Source: Drosophila miranda (taxonomy: Eukaryota > Arthropoda > Insecta > Diptera > Drosophilidae). From it: DNA of 64,000 bases. The translations under genes were made by a program, and so were the position numbers. How positions within the stretch are numbered: position 1 is the first letter of the stretch; each line of letters starts with the position of its first letter. The notes under the pieces are model-generated. The model searched no databases, was not told where the DNA came from, and saw only the letters and a program-made list of their open reading frames with translations. Positions 45,101-57,706 of the stretch are shown one piece after another. Location of the stretch: assembly GCF_003369915.1 (NCBI RefSeq), contig NC_046677.1, forward strand, positions 5,270,001-5,334,000. Reading direction: 5' to 3'.

Positions 45101-45873
45101 TATTCAAGCCTTTAAACAGTCCTTTAATCATCCTTAAACTGTTCCCTAAATTATACTTCATAAAGGAAATCATAAAGGAAGAATAAAAACTCTTTTAGCA
45201 AACACCAAAAACCCATCAAAAAACCTTCCTCAATTTATCCCCAAGAAGCCTCAAGTTTTCCCTGGAATCCAATCAAGAGTTAAGAACCTACACAAAAACA
45301 TTACTATTTATTTATTGTATAAATAAATTAGTAAACATAAAAGAACAGAGGGACAGGGAGAGATCGCTTATGGCGGATAATCAGGCCTGTTATGGAGAGG
45401 GCTCTTCAAAGACCATTTCTCAGAGCATCTTCCGAGCCGTAATAAATTTCCCAGGGCCCCAAAACGCACCGCAACGCAATCTCTACGCGCAGCCGCATTC
45501 TTCCCCCCATTTTCATAATTGGCCCAACGTCTTCATTAAATACATTGAAATATGAGCATGTTTGAGCATGTTCCTGGGGTCTGGGAGCCTAAGCAGAAAC
45601 CATATCAATGCCATTGCCATTGACTGAAATTAACTTAGACACAGGATCGTGGTGGATCGAGGATCCGTGGATGGTGGATGGGGATCCCCCTAACACACCC
45701 CTAACAATATTTATGCCCAGCATTGGGCCATAAAACCGCGAAGCGAGCGCCAAGTTATGTTCGCGCAAATATAATAAAATTATTAAAACGGGCACAGAAA
45801 TTGTAAGGGGATCCCCTCTCGAGGATCCCGAGAGAGAATCGGATCGCGATAAGCAGCAAAACCGCAGAGAAAT

Positions 45874-45919
<46 letters not shown>

Positions 45920-46784
45920 AGGGAAGCCACAGAGAGTGCCATAATTTTATTAACACCCAAAACGAGTCGAGGACTTGGGGACGAAACATCAGAAAACAGA
46001 AGAGACCTCTCGACGGAGGCTTCGCTTCGAAGTTGTCCCATAAAATATATGATTACAAAATATATATTTAGACTTTCGACCTGTTCCCGGGCCTGTCTGT
46101 CTGTGGCAGCCACTGCTGTTGTTGCTGTTGTTGCTGCCTCCTCCGAGAGGCACACATTTAAACTTTATTATGATTATGATACAAATTTCCGACTGGCCAT
46201 AAAAAAAAAAAAGAAGAGCCAGCCAGTCAGCCAGCCATCGAGACTCGTCTCCTGAGTGCGCATCAATTCGGTCAGTCGAACAGGTTGGTCGCTTTTCGGC
46301 TGGTCTGGCGTTTATCTTGATTATTGAGCTGTTGGCCAACAGCACCAGAAAGGCACCAACCAAATGGCAACAAAAAGCGAAAGGAGGCAGCATCAACAGC
46401 AGCAGCCTCTGAACCCCAGCCGCAGCAACAGCCACAGAAACCTTTGGCGTCATCAGCAGACGTCCGCCTCTGCCTCTTTCTCTCTCCCTCTCTGCGACTG
46501 ACTCACCGGAGGAGCAGCAGCAGGTTCAAGGTTACTGTGTTAAATGGAGGGGATGCTGGCCATGCTCTGTGGATCAGAGAGGGAGTTACGGCCTGATGGG
46601 TATGGGGCATCGGGGTATGCCTTTAATTGGTCGACTTGTCGGCAAAAGACGCTGGGGCCCCAAACGATGCGGCGACTATGTCAGCAATGGAATTTATAAT
46701 GCTTATGATACAATATTACCCATGAAGGAGGACAGCAGAAGGGCAAGACCCTAGAGCTACTTTGTAGAGGGTTGATTACATGCC

Positions 46785-46817
<33 letters not shown>

Positions 46818-48480
46818 TCCTTTGATATATGCATGAGGCTTGTGCGATATTTCAGAGAGAAAGATCAGTATGGAAGGAAGTAAGTGATCTTCAGAGTTCA
46901 ATAAAGTAAAGTTAAGTATCCTATAACACTGTGGTTTATGGGATATTAGAGAGGGAGATCTGATCTCCAAGACTTTTTGACAGTTAAAGATCAATTAGAG
47001 ACGGGGAAAAGCGATCTTCCTTAATAGAGAACGAAGTATAAGGAAGTAAAAGATCGTTGAGCGGTTTAGGGAAGTTTTTAAAGAAAAGATCAGTTAAATT
47101 ATATGAAGGGATAAACGATCATAAGTGAAGTTCTTACAGAGAAAGTTGAGGTCTTTACAAAAAAAGAGGCTGGAGAAAATTAAGAACTGAATTATGATCG
47201 TTTTGGGTCGTACTCGTGGCCAAAGGAGCTAAGCTAGTGCGCAGGGGTCTTGCCCTACCAAAAAGAGATCGTTTTAAGAAGAATAAGATCCCATGGTAGG
47301 CATAGGAAGCTCAATGCTTTATGTATATGGTGTGATAGATCATCAGGATATATTAGATCTTAGAGAGATCGTTTCAGGTGACAGCAAAAGGTGTATGATA
47401 TCTCAAAACACCTATGAGAACTCTCTGGCAAAGCTTCAAGGAATACTTAATCGACTCCTTCCTTCCTTTTTCACCACTCTACAGGTCATCTCTCCTTCGA
47501 TCATTCGATGATTGTCTTCTTTGGCCAGAGTGCGTTCCCACTCTTTCTATAAACCCTTCCTGCACTTCTGCTACTTCTGCTTTATTATCTGGGGGCTCTT
47601 TGTTTCGCTGTGCCCTTGATGCTGATGTGTTTTGCACCATTTAATATTTATTGTGGCTTTTACTACGCGCTTTCAAGTTCAAGATCAAATCAGAGCACAC
47701 CAGACAGCCCACAAAAAACCCAACAGAATGAACAGAAACCACAGAAAGAACAAAAAGAGAAGACGCGTAAGGTGCCAAGTGTAATTAAGTTGATAAAAAC
47801 AGTGTTCTCTGATATATGGGATGGATGGTGGCGCATGGATGAAGGAACTGTAGATTGTAGACCAGCGACAGCGGATGGTACAGAAGAGGGAGGCAGAGCG
47901 ACCTATAATTATACTTGCGATTCCCTCATCCCCTGTCGGTATTGGTGGAAGATGGACTCCAGGAGGTAGGTGCAGATCTTTGACTAATTTTTGGTACAAT
48001 TTTTAGCATTTCTTTAATTAACAAACATTTGATTAATTATGGCCACAATTAAGCGCACTCAGAACAACCCACTCAATCATGCCCTCCTCGGATGGGGCTC
48101 TTCCTGCAGCCCCCCCCCCCATCATCCATTCCCCATCCTCCGTCCTCCCTGGAGTTAACTCCGCCTCAGACGCAATAAATAATCAAATTGCAAGTTGATT
48201 TACCTGCCGCTGCCGCTGCCGTTGCGCCTCTGCCTTTTTGCCTTTTGGGCGAACGAAAGCGAAAATTGCCTTTGCCTCTGCCTCGGGGACCCCTCACACG
48301 ATGACTTTGAAAAATTTCTAACTGCCCCTGCCCCGTGCCCCACTGTTTCGTTCCTGTCCAGGACGGCACGTTGCAGCCATCCTCATGTTGCATAAATTTT
48401 GCTTGCAAGTCGTTACACTTATGAATATTGATTGGTTATTGGTGATGGTGGTGACGGTGCTGCTGCTGCTGGTAGTTCCT

Positions 48481-48514
<34 letters not shown>

Positions 48515-49635
48515 GCAAGTCTCGTAAATCGTACAACTTGCATCGTTAGCTGGCGAGACGCCTCCTCCTCGAGCAGCTGTCATTTTGCATTTGCACAGAA
48601 GTTGTCCGAGGCTGGGGCACCCTCTCGCCTCTCTCTCGCGGTTTGGGGCATAATAGGTTTCTCAATAGATTGATAATGAACTAATGGAACTTCAACACAC
48701 ACATACAGCACACCCAGACACACAGACAATGTTGCAAAAGGGTAGTAATTAACGATTGATATACTATGAAAAGCCCATGGGTTAAGTACCCGATAAGAGG
48801 GAGCGAGGATAGGGATAAGCCTTTGATTCATGGAAAAAGTCTGGCGGCAAACATTGTTGCAGAGAGTTGTCTTTTGTAATACAATCTTGCACTTAATTCC
48901 ATGTTGCAGGAACTTCTGTGGCAAGCTGATGCTTTGATTGTTGTCTTCGTTGTTGCATTTCGTCACCTTTTTTACTGAAAATCCAAAGAGAATCATAGTA
49001 AAGAGTACCCTTTGCGCTGCAAGAGATTTATTTGCACTGTAATTATTCACTTTGCCGTGAAACTTTGCCCATTACACAAGTCCCTGTTCCGTGCCACAGA
49101 CACACGGTGGATAGACCCAGCCACACACATGTCCCGGAGGGGCCTATCTCTCTGGTCTCTTGGAAAATATATTTCAACGTGGCCCCCATCCTGACACTGG
49201 CCTCTCTCTCTCTCTCCCTCCCTTCCTCCCTCCACTGACTGGCCGACGGCTATTAGGTGTAGACAGTTTATAATCTTTGTCGTTGTGCATTTTAAGAGCT
49301 TTAAGGCCTGCTCTCCCAACAGATCTCTTCCATTCAGAAAGTATGCAGAGCCAAGAGGCAGCAGAGAGGCTGCAGAGAGGCCAATGAATTGCCTCATTTG
49401 CCGCACAATTTTGCTTATTGATGGAATGTAATTAGTCTGTGTCAGCACCACCACGAAAAAGAAGCTGCCTGCCCACAGAAAAAAATGCCCTAGAGTCCTA
49501 CCAGTCGCTGTAACTGATCTTCAGACCTCTCCGGACCTATTACCCGGCATAACACTGTATCTCTCTAATCGAAAAAGAAACGTACGAGTGTGGTGGATGG
49601 AGAATGTGAATGGGGAATGTGTAAACCTTTACATT

Positions 49636-49675
<40 letters not shown>

Positions 49676-50791
49676 CCAGAAGCGGTAGTAATTGATAGTG
49701 ATATTCGTTGGAAAATTAGATGAAAAACTAAAGGAATACTCGATTTGGAGGCTCTGCTATCGAAGAATACGGAAAGAGTGGTACTTTTTTGGATGAAACA
49801 TAGGGTTATGGAGGGGCTTACTCGGAGAAAACTAGTGAAAACCTTTAGAGATACTAAATTGGAAACGAATCTCAAGGAATAAAGGAAATACTATCTATTA
49901 TTGGAAAGAAACAAAATCGAACGAAGAGAATGGGAGCGCTCTCCGTCTTTTTGTTTCCATTACATTCCATTCCATACATTCCGCCTGGGCACTGAGCAGG
50001 TTCTAAACAGAGTTCCTCAGAGATCCAATACCTATACTTTATTATACCTATATTCCTTCTACAAATTCAGTTACCTTACATTTTCCAAAAATTCTTTCAT
50101 CTACTCGCCTCAAAGATCATAGTCTCATAGTTCTATAGTACCAATCAGTACCTTCTTTGACTTATTTTGCAATGCCCTTTGGCCATGTATCGGCACTTTT
50201 CATGTTTTACCACCTTATGGATCTGTGAAGATGGTTAATTTTCGCTTTCCATTTCGTAGGGCAGAGCAGAGCAGAGAAGACCAATTCGAACTGGTTCACG
50301 TATTTAACTGGCGATTTATCAACGGAATAATGCCATTTGATGTGGGGGGCTGAGCCTTGAATTTGCAACAGAGACACACAGAGTAGGAGAGAGCTCGAAG
50401 GGGGTGGGGGATCTCTCTACTGCCAAACCATGAAAAGGGTCCCAGTCCTATTCCAAAGTACTATGTGTGTGCCTCCCCCCATGAGTACGGATCTGTGGGG
50501 CAGACACACTATAATTTAAGCGTGAATATCATTTTTCCATGAACAAGTATCCTGCAGCAATGTATGTGAGAACATTCACAGTAACTGCAATTACAGGAGA
50601 GCATACAGCAGGCAGCAGGCAGCAGCAGCATCCAACAAACCCAGCGAGAACCAGACCTTCGCGGACTCCACTCTGCTCTGCTCTCTGCTGCTATGGGATC
50701 TAAAGAAAATTTATGAAGCCTACCATTATACGATCTTAAGTAGTGGAGGGGATTCGAAGCAGCCCCATCCTCAGCTCCAGTCGGTCCCCGT

Positions 50792-50825
<34 letters not shown>

Positions 50826-53317
50826 TCAAGGTTAATTTCGTGGCTGTGGCTGTGGCAGTGGCTTTAACTAGCTGCACGCACTGCCCCATGCCCCCTGCCC
50901 CTGCCCCTGCCACCACTACTGCTGTCCCCCCTAGACAGCCCTGCAATCCTTCAACTGTACGTCTGTCTGCGTCTGGGGCATGGTTGATAATTTTGATTGC
51001 TGCAAGCCATAAATGATCATAAAAATTATAGCAGCCGATACCGAGAGACTCGCGAACAGAGAACAAAACTGCGGATGGGACTCGAAAAATGGACTACTCT
51101 CGTACGAAAAAAAAAACAACACAGAAAAAATGGCTGTCAAGGGTACAAAATACAGAGCACAAGATACGGAAGATTGTTCAAATAAGTGCTCTGTGGTGGA
51201 GTGAAAAGTAAAAGTCACTTTATCAACTTTACCTGAAATAAATGTACAAAGGAATCTGCGAAACTTGAATTAATTTTCGTAAAATAAATAAATACTTTGA
51301 TTGGTGGTTTAATGCGGAAGTGTGTACCTTGGGTTGATCGGCATGATCTTGGGGTTAAAATTCGAACGGATCGATTTCAATCAATTTTGGAAGGATTTCG
51401 GGATCATTTCTAGGAAGTTTTTGGGCTGATTGCAAGGGTATCATAAATATCTATGAATGATATTTTTGGGTATATAAATCATCTTTAATTGGATTCAAAG
51501 TAGAAGAGAATATATTTCAATGCCTTGATGAAATTGTACTTATTTAAGGGAATTATCTGAGTGAATATCCTTCTATTATGAGAAATCTAGGGATCTGGGT
51601 ATATAGCAGATTTATTTTAAGCAAATTGGATTGGATTTTACAATACTTTCCTTTGTTTTCAAATCATGAGAGATCTATGACATTCTGGAAGTGTTCTTTT
51701 GTGTGTCAGAAGCTGATTGCCATGAGCGGGTTTGTGCTTTTGCTGAGCATTTTTTTCATAGATTTCATTTGAAAAGCTTTTAAGAGTAGCATTTCGAATC
51801 ATTTGGAATTCTTAAGAGAACAAATCTCTCTATAAATATCACTTACTCCTAAACTTCCCTTTAAAGCTGTATTTTTGTAATCATCAAAGTGTTTTCTCCA
51901 TTAAACAGGCCCCAAAATTATTGAGAATCACTTGATGCAGACTAAATATTTCCTATATGGATCATTAACCTCAAAAAACACTCTTTGAATGATCTAACCC
52001 TTTCAATCCTTGATGTTCTCATTTCAGCAGACTACTCACCCCGATTTGTGATCTCATTGCCGGCATTTCGATTGTTCTCATCCTGTCCGATGATGCAGCT
52101 GGTCGATGCCTTCGATTTCCTTGGCTGCACATCCTCCTCATCCTCTTCGTCGACATCCTCGCCCGTTTCCACGCCATCATCCTCCTCGTCATCGTCCACA
52201 GTGCCCTGGGTATTGGTCACCGTGGTGGATCCTCCGGTATTCGTAGAACTAGGACTCAGATCCAGGCTGCTCAGCAAATTGCCCGCCGACTGGGAGGACG
52301 TGAGCGTGTCCTTGTGGTACGAGCTATGGCGATTGCCCAGCTTCGTGGACATGTCCATGTTGCTCGATTGCCGCAGGCTGCCAACCACCTGGCCGCCCGG
52401 CAGGGTGGCGCTGCGCTTGTGGCGACCCTTGGATTTGGGAAAGGCCGCCAGAATGTTGAGCCACCACTGCGACTCCTCGGAGCTGGTGCCCTTCACGAAG
52501 GTGACGCGCTCGGGTGCGGTTATGGCTATGGAATTGGGATGACCTGTCACCTCCACGGCCCCGGTCACCTCCAGCACTTTGGTCATGTCAATGCAGGCCT
52601 GCGGTATGGTTTCGGGCTGGAGAAAACAACAAGGAAAAAATATACAAATACATTCTAAAGAGTTGTGAAAACTAAACAAAAGTTTTCGCTTAATTTAAGA
52701 GAATTTTCCCATTAACTTTTACAAGTTTAAGCCATTATTCTGTGACATATTCCCTGGTAGGGCAACTGTTCTTCGTTTTCTAAGATTATCACAGTCTTCG
52801 GTCATTTCTTTCTTTTTTCCTCTTATGTTTTATAATCATCTTCCAACGCAAACAGCCGCCAACTTGTTGAGCTAGTCTGATGTGGCACTATTTGGCTATA
52901 AGCGATAAGATATGACAAACATTCGCGTGGCGAGGCCAAGAGCAAGGCCATAATTAGCCGGCACTCGGGTGGACGGTCGTTTATTTTTAATTGAAAAAAA
53001 AACCGCATCTCGGTTATCTCAAAAGTATTTTCAAACAATGCCAGGGCATTGCCTAATATTTATAGTAGTCTTTTTATTAATATTTCTTATCGCCAAAGAA
53101 CCACCTTGGGGGCATTCAAACAAACAAGACGTTCTATTATTAATTTTATTGTTGGCACACTTTTATGGGTATTCTGTGATGCATATGGATTTTTGTACTC
53201 CTATATGGTTATGTAATTTATTCTAGCTGCAAGCCTAAATAAAATACTCACATAATCATCCACCGAATACGTGAGCTCGCCATCATCGTAGAGGACAAAC
53301 CATCGTCGCTGCCAGCG
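38923..53317 (-). CDS. osp: outspread (osp), nine 3' coding exons; PH-domain coiled-coil protein
   Basis: Minus-strand exons 53252-53317, 52040-52616, 42089-44862, 41894-42028, 41685-41824, 40247-40396, 40063-40177, 39467-39800 and 38923-39131 all have GT-AG borders and compatible phases, totalling 4500 bases (1499 residues plus stop). Exons 1-2 give the second half of one PH domain ([17 protein letters not shown]...[10 protein letters not shown]). The large exon has a second PH domain ([15 protein letters not shown]...SWLAVLRSA) and then long coiled-coil heptads that continue through the 3' exons. This is the architecture of outspread and of vertebrate M-RIP/TRIOBP, actin-associated regulators of myosin phosphatase and Rho signalling. 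Adh and Adhr sit in the next upstream intron on the other strand, as in melanogaster, which supports the name. The 5' exons lie beyond 64000. Confidence 0.93.
39467..39800 (-). CDS. osp: osp exon
   Basis: It starts [20 protein letters not shown], contains a Pro/Ala/Asn/Gln-rich segment and ends [10 protein letters not shown] plus one base. Acceptor gtacag is chosen because the alternative cccacag meets a stop in phase. Donor caag|gtaaac. Confidence 0.82.
40063..40177 (-). CDS. osp: osp exon
   Basis: The 38 codons start [19 protein letters not shown] and end EGAHCEDSE. Acceptor ctacag and donor gcgag|gtaagg. Confidence 0.88.
40247..40396 (-). CDS. osp: osp coiled-coil exon
   Basis: It reads [20 protein letters not shown] and continues to QQMQQLEL plus two bases. 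Acceptor tacgcag and donor ctgag|gtaaga. A 35-bp piece of this exon recurs, decayed, in the neighbouring intron near 41070. Confidence 0.9.
40681..41450 (-). pseudogene. Degenerate Helitron-like helicase polyprotein fragment in an osp intron
   Basis: Two minus-strand ORFs (41109-41444 and 40681-41118) lie in the 1.3 kb osp intron. The second contains [28 protein letters not shown] and [18 protein letters not shown]. This matches the conserved stretch I know from animal Helitron Rep-helicase proteins (CxxC, ALKF, GMCC..GKV.LP....PPEPLK.LL). After that the Helitron pattern fades ([12 protein letters not shown]). The first ORF is not recognised. No Rep HUH or helicase motifs are present, so it is a remnant at best. 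The assignment rests on pattern memory. Confidence 0.5.
41070..41106. repeat. Decayed copy of an osp exon segment
   Basis: TGGAGTATTTCTCGAAAACG and the following ATAGAATTTCCAG match the osp exon at 40340-40374 with about three substitutions and one indel over 35 bases. The match is too long for chance and lies at the edge of the Helitron-like fragment. Confidence 0.65.
41685..41824 (-). CDS. osp: osp coiled-coil exon
   Basis: It begins [17 protein letters not shown] and ends TTLK plus two bases. Acceptor tttccag and donor aaaga|gtgagt. Confidence 0.9.
41894..42028 (-). CDS. osp: osp coiled-coil exon
   Basis: The 45 codons begin [17 protein letters not shown] and end LAEETQ. Both borders are phase 0 (acceptor ggatag, donor cag|gtggga). 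Confidence 0.9.
42089..44862 (-). CDS. osp: osp large exon: second PH domain and coiled coil
   Basis: The 2774-base exon joins in phase to the 52040-52616 exon (G|TT, Val). It starts with [18 protein letters not shown], has Asn, Gln and Ser homopolymer-like runs, a PH domain at about 44212-43912, a Ser/Pro-rich linker, and then about 450 residues of coiled coil. Its high GC content leaves a 717-codon open frame on the opposite strand, which I regard as a shadow. Confidence 0.95.
45879..45915. repeat. (GA)n microsatellite
   Basis: About 18 uninterrupted dinucleotide units in an osp intron. Confidence 0.92.
48483..48512. repeat. (TG)n microsatellite
   Basis: About 15 uninterrupted units in an osp intron. 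Confidence 0.92.
49642..49673. repeat. (GA)n microsatellite
   Basis: About 16 uninterrupted units in an osp intron. Confidence 0.92.
50794..50821. repeat. (GT)n microsatellite
   Basis: About 14 uninterrupted units in an osp intron. Confidence 0.92.
52040..52616 (-). CDS. osp: osp exon: end of first PH domain and acidic linker
   Basis: It starts [19 protein letters not shown] and completes the PH domain ([16 protein letters not shown]). A Ser-rich segment and a strongly acidic run of Asp and Glu (about residues 152-172 of the exon) follow, ending NEITNRG. Acceptor tctccag; donor cgg g|gtgag, phase 1. Confidence 0.93.
53252..53317 (-). CDS. osp: osp exon: first PH domain, N-terminal strands
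   Basis: The 22 codons [20 protein letters not shown] plus DY are the beta-strand hairpin typical of PH domains. Acceptor tttttag and donor tat|gtgagt give phase 0 at both ends. It is the 5'-most coding exon found in the window. Confidence 0.9.
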
Positions 53318-56300
53318 CTAAAAATTAAAAAAATTAAAAATAGATTAGCATCGAATGAAAGAGTATCGAAAATAATAACATCATAGAATTAAAAATATCA
53401 GAAAAATATATGGTATTGGAAATGCCATGAAGAATTAATTCCATGAAAAATACAGGGAATACTTTTGCACCGAAAAGTAATCTTTCAAGATCTTCTCTAC
53501 TAGATAGCAAAGTTTGTCTTGAATTTCCTTAACTTTAATGGTTAGATGATCATAAATATTCATGAAAATATTCAAGAACACTTTTTAAAAGAGAGATAAG
53601 CTCTAAGATCTTTGATAAGAAGATAATAAATAAGTTGGTAGAGAATAATGAAAGATACTTAAGTAATCTTCAATGATCATTTAAGCGTTGAGGTGTAAAT
53701 CATTTTATAAGTATTGATTAGATGATCGTAAATAACAATCTAAGAACCCTAACCAGCTTATATCAATATTTTACTTCCACTTTTATCCGAATATACCCCC
53801 CTCTATGAAGGTTAACATGTATCTATCTAACTATCTCCCAAGATCTTTGCTAATTTGTTAATCAAACAATGATTTCACTCTCTTTACTTTCGATACAAAT
53901 ATCTTAAGAGCCTCTCAAAGCTCTATCCCTTCGCCCAAACCATATTTGTGTTCCGCCAATCTGTAAGTGTAGTACAGACTGTATGTTAAGATTGTTACGA
54001 TAGCCTGATCGCAGTGCTGCGATCATATTTGCATTGTCGCCGCATGAAATAGGGGGACAGACAGCTGAAGGGGTAAATTATATTCAACGCCCCCGTCAGA
54101 AATCATAATTCCTTTATAATTCGTTCGTTTCATATACATATTTTTTCTGCTGTTGTCATTCTACCAAGCCCCAAACGCCCTCGCTCTCGGGCCGCCTCAT
54201 CGCCTGTGGAGTACTCGTACCTTATGCCACAGATTCTGTGAGAGGGGGGCGATCTGAATCTGAATCTGGCTCTGGATCTGGATCTGATTCTGATTGTTAT
54301 TGCTGATTCTGTGGCCAGAAAATCATAGCAGCAATCGGGCCATGCCATGCCATGCCATGCGATGCGATGCCACGGCAGCGTAGGATTTGCCCCAGCAGTG
54401 TGTCTGATATTTATGCAAATTGCTAAAAGTCAAAGCAAATTAAGCTCAACCTTCAGCGAAGATGACGTTGAAATGTGTTGCACACAGCATATCGTTGCAA
54501 GTTGCAACTCCCTAAAGTTGATTTCTCTTCAACACCATGCAACATGCAACAATCTGCGGGGAAGGAGCAGTACATGTGTGTGGTGTGGTGTGCTGAGGTG
54601 TGTCGAGCGTTTTTTTATAAGGAGAAAGAGACACTCGGCGGTAGAAGAGAGAACTCGCACACGAATAATCAAGAGTCAGCACCAAGCACCATTTCTCACT
54701 TTACGCTCTAGTTCTTTATTTATTTTTCTTATTTCCTTTTCCTTTTCCATTGGCTTTTCGTTTTTCCTCGTTTTCGCGATTGAATTCATAAATATTGAAG
54801 AGCGAATCTATTGAATGTGGTTTGGGGGCCCAAGCAGAATGAAAAAAGGGTTTAATGAAGTGAGAGGTTCCTTTTCGATTTGAAGAGCTTTCTTTTTCGG
54901 TAGAGATCGGTGGAAATAGAGAGGTTTCTCTTTAGATTCAAGATTGATCTTTCAATTGCTATTAAAAATCTTAGAACATATGTTTTCCATATGAAATTTT
55001 CAGGCATTAATCATTGAACAGTTCCCTTAATCTCTTACAAATTCAATTCGTTTCACTCAATTCCCAAAGAAGATCAATGTAGTTTCCAGAAGGAACAAAA
55101 GAAAAACCAAATTAGAACCATAATTTATCAAACTTTAAAGTAGATTCTGAACGCTTTTGAAAATATATCTAAAATATGATTGATGATTGCATTATTGTGG
55201 ATGAAAAGACCTCACACATTTACAGTACAGTACATTAGAAATGCAAATAATATGATGCAACTTTTGTGCGGTTTTGATTAGAGGAGACCCCAAAGCAAAG
55301 TCAAGCGTAAAAGGGGAAATCTGATCAGGCCTCGTACGTCAAAAGAGGTTGATTCCCTGGAGAATACAAAAAAAGGAAGGAAGTCAAATGGGTCGGTCGG
55401 TGGAATTGTAAATTAGATTATGCTCGGCACCTACTACACCATCTCTAGTCCCGCCTTTCTCTAGTACGAGTAGGTACCGTGTGGCATATATAGGTAAGCC
55501 GCTTAGACAGTGCCATTTAGAAGCCCCAGTTTCGTTTCAATAGGCACACGCACACACACCACACACAGCGGGAAGACAATGCCAGTGGCTTAATTAGCTG
55601 CGAGGCACGACATCTACATATACGACTATGTTTTCTAGGGGGGGCGATATTTGGATGTATGTACATAAATCGGTTTTGACAGGTACGCTGTTGGCGTCAT
55701 TACCCCCCCAGAGGTTGAATGTCACCGGCAGCGTGGACCCCGGGGGCCATGCCACACTTGTGCCGACACCCCGCGATAACACACTGTACTCAATGCTGGA
55801 ATAGGTCTGGAGGGGTTTCGTCCGAGTACAGAGATGTCTGGGCACGTCAGCTGATAGGAAAAAACCATATCAAAGCAGTGTCTGGAACAGTCATACGATT
55901 TTTCTTATATGGAGTACCTTTTGATTGGTTTTACGAGTAGTTGCTAGGGAATAAACCCTACCCCTTTGATTAGTGGGTCAGTGGGTAAGGGTATTCTTGT
56001 ATATTTGTGGAAAATTCAGGCTTCCCCCTAGCATGCGTGCTGCACATGCTTTTTGTCACACGAATTTCTAGGCGATAACCCACTTATGGGGGCCAAAACG
56101 ATTATGAAATATTATTAAAAATAATTGGAATATAATACTATATTTCACTTTTACACACGTCAGAGATGCAGCGACCGATTTGATGCAAAGAATCATCCAG
56201 AATCATTCCAGTTTCCGTTGCCATACAAGTCGAACCCTGTATATTAGATGTGTAACCCACATCGAGCCCATTTAAGTAATTTAATTTGTGTATATATTAT

Positions 56301-57594
56301 ACATCAATAAACAGGTTCAAGTACGGACAACTACTCGTATTTCATATGTAAATTGAAAGCTCTTTTCTTCCGCATGCTTATCTCTTTCCATTCTCCCTCT
56401 CTCGATTGCATCACACGTGTCCCGCTATGGACCCTTTACTACGCTTAACCCACTGATGGCACTGTGTACTCAAGTGGGAAGAAAAAAACATGACTTGGGA
56501 TATTTGGGAAATGGTCAAGCCATAAAAAAATATATATAAGAGAAGATTTCCTTTGAAATTAACTTTGATTGGAATAAAATTATATTTATATTATATTGAA
56601 TATCAATAAATTATGTTTAAACGATTGATGTTTTGGTGGTTTAAAGAATTCCATACATATATCGTGGATTTTAATACCGACACTCTTTTATTCTTTATTC
56701 TTAAGTATCTCCTATACCTTCCGTAACCACCAATGGGTTAACGTTTAACTGTTGCATATTTGTGTTTTCTTTTACATACTTGTATTCAGCTCTCCCTCTC
56801 TCTTGAGCACACACACACACACACACACTCGAAACCGCTATTCCTGATCGGCACTGAAGTGGGCTTGGTTTCTGCTGCCGACAAGCGAGCGATTGCTAAT
56901 GAGCTGCGTTTTAGGGGGCGTGTTGTGTGTGTTATTCTAGACTGATTCTACATATACATAGATGCTCCGCTCCGCCGTCTAGCGCGCACCCCTTCTTCTT
57001 CAGTCGAACACACTATCTCCTCTCGCTGTGTGAATATGTAAATTAAGCCGAAGTTCAATTGCCAAGCAACAACGAAAGCTGGGTCCACTCTGCTGCTCTG
57101 CTGATCTGCTGCTCACACATTGCTTGACATTCACTGAAGGTTAAAGCTTTTGCTCTCTCTCTCTCTCTCTCTCGCGCGCTGTTGCTCTCCCGCTATGATG
57201 ATGCTATGATCTCGCTGTCCTCTCCCCCTTTATCAATCAATATTGCCCGCTCTCTTGCTCCCCCTCTTTCCATTTGCATATTTTGCGTTTGTTTTCAATC
57301 TGCACATTTCTGCAGATCATTTGTGATACCCTTTCCTAGGGTATATCGATATTGAACATTGTAGGTACATTTTTTCTTGAACTAAATTTACAGATGTGGT
57401 CCCGTTTTGTTTGTTTTTATATAATCTTCATTAGTCCAATTTTTTTTTAAATATGTAAGGGTATCAAAAGCTTCGACGCCAGCATTCCTTGTTGCTTTTT
57501 GTATATTTTTATTGCATTTTACATTATTACGAATTATCGCGTCGGCGTTTGCGTTTGCATCGACAGAGTCGCGGACAGAGGCGCAGCCGCAGTG
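53318..57594. other. Large osp intron, part upstream of Adh
   Basis: No coding exon of either strand is recognised. In melanogaster the Adh adult and larval enhancers lie within a few kb upstream of the promoters, so the DNA from about 55000 to 57590 probably includes them, but I cannot point to individual sites. A CA repeat (56811-56827) and a CT repeat (57155-57174) are present. Confidence 0.55.
57324..57466. repeat. Possible miniature inverted-repeat element
   Basis: TGATACCCTT (57324-57333) and AAGGGTATCA (57457-57466) are perfect 10-base inverted ends enclosing about 123 A/T-rich bases. GGGTATC-type ends occur in dispersed Drosophila repeats. No target-site duplication was established. 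Confidence 0.35.
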
Positions 57595-57706
57595 TATTTA
57601 AGGCGCTGCACATGTCGAGGACCACGATTATTGTCTACAGTGCAGTCAGTAGTTGTCAGGTGCAGCAGGCGGACCAGCATTTCTTTAAATCTACTTAATC
57701 GATCAA
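57595..57706 (+). promoter_or_regulatory. Adh: Adh distal (adult) promoter and first exon
   Basis: TATTTAAG at 57595-57602 fits the TATTTAA-type TATA box I know for the distal Adh promoter. Transcription would start about 25-30 bases on. The leader exon would end at 57706, before a consensus donor (caa|gtaagt), and splice to an acceptor just upstream of the ATG (gattctcag, ending 58460). Confidence 0.65.

Larger units (their letters stand above)
44863..52039 (-). other. osp intron, 7.2 kb
   Basis: No exon or RNA gene is recognised. The intron holds several microsatellites: GA at 45879-45915, 46791-46817 and 49642-49673, and TG/GT at 48483-48512 and 50794-50821, plus A/T-rich DNA. Confidence 0.7.

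Noticed and set aside
47610..47969. 119-codon plus-strand ORF in an osp intron, ending at a GTAGGT that could be a donor
   Set aside because: The translation is Lys/Gln-rich low complexity without a recognisable domain, and no matching exon was found downstream.
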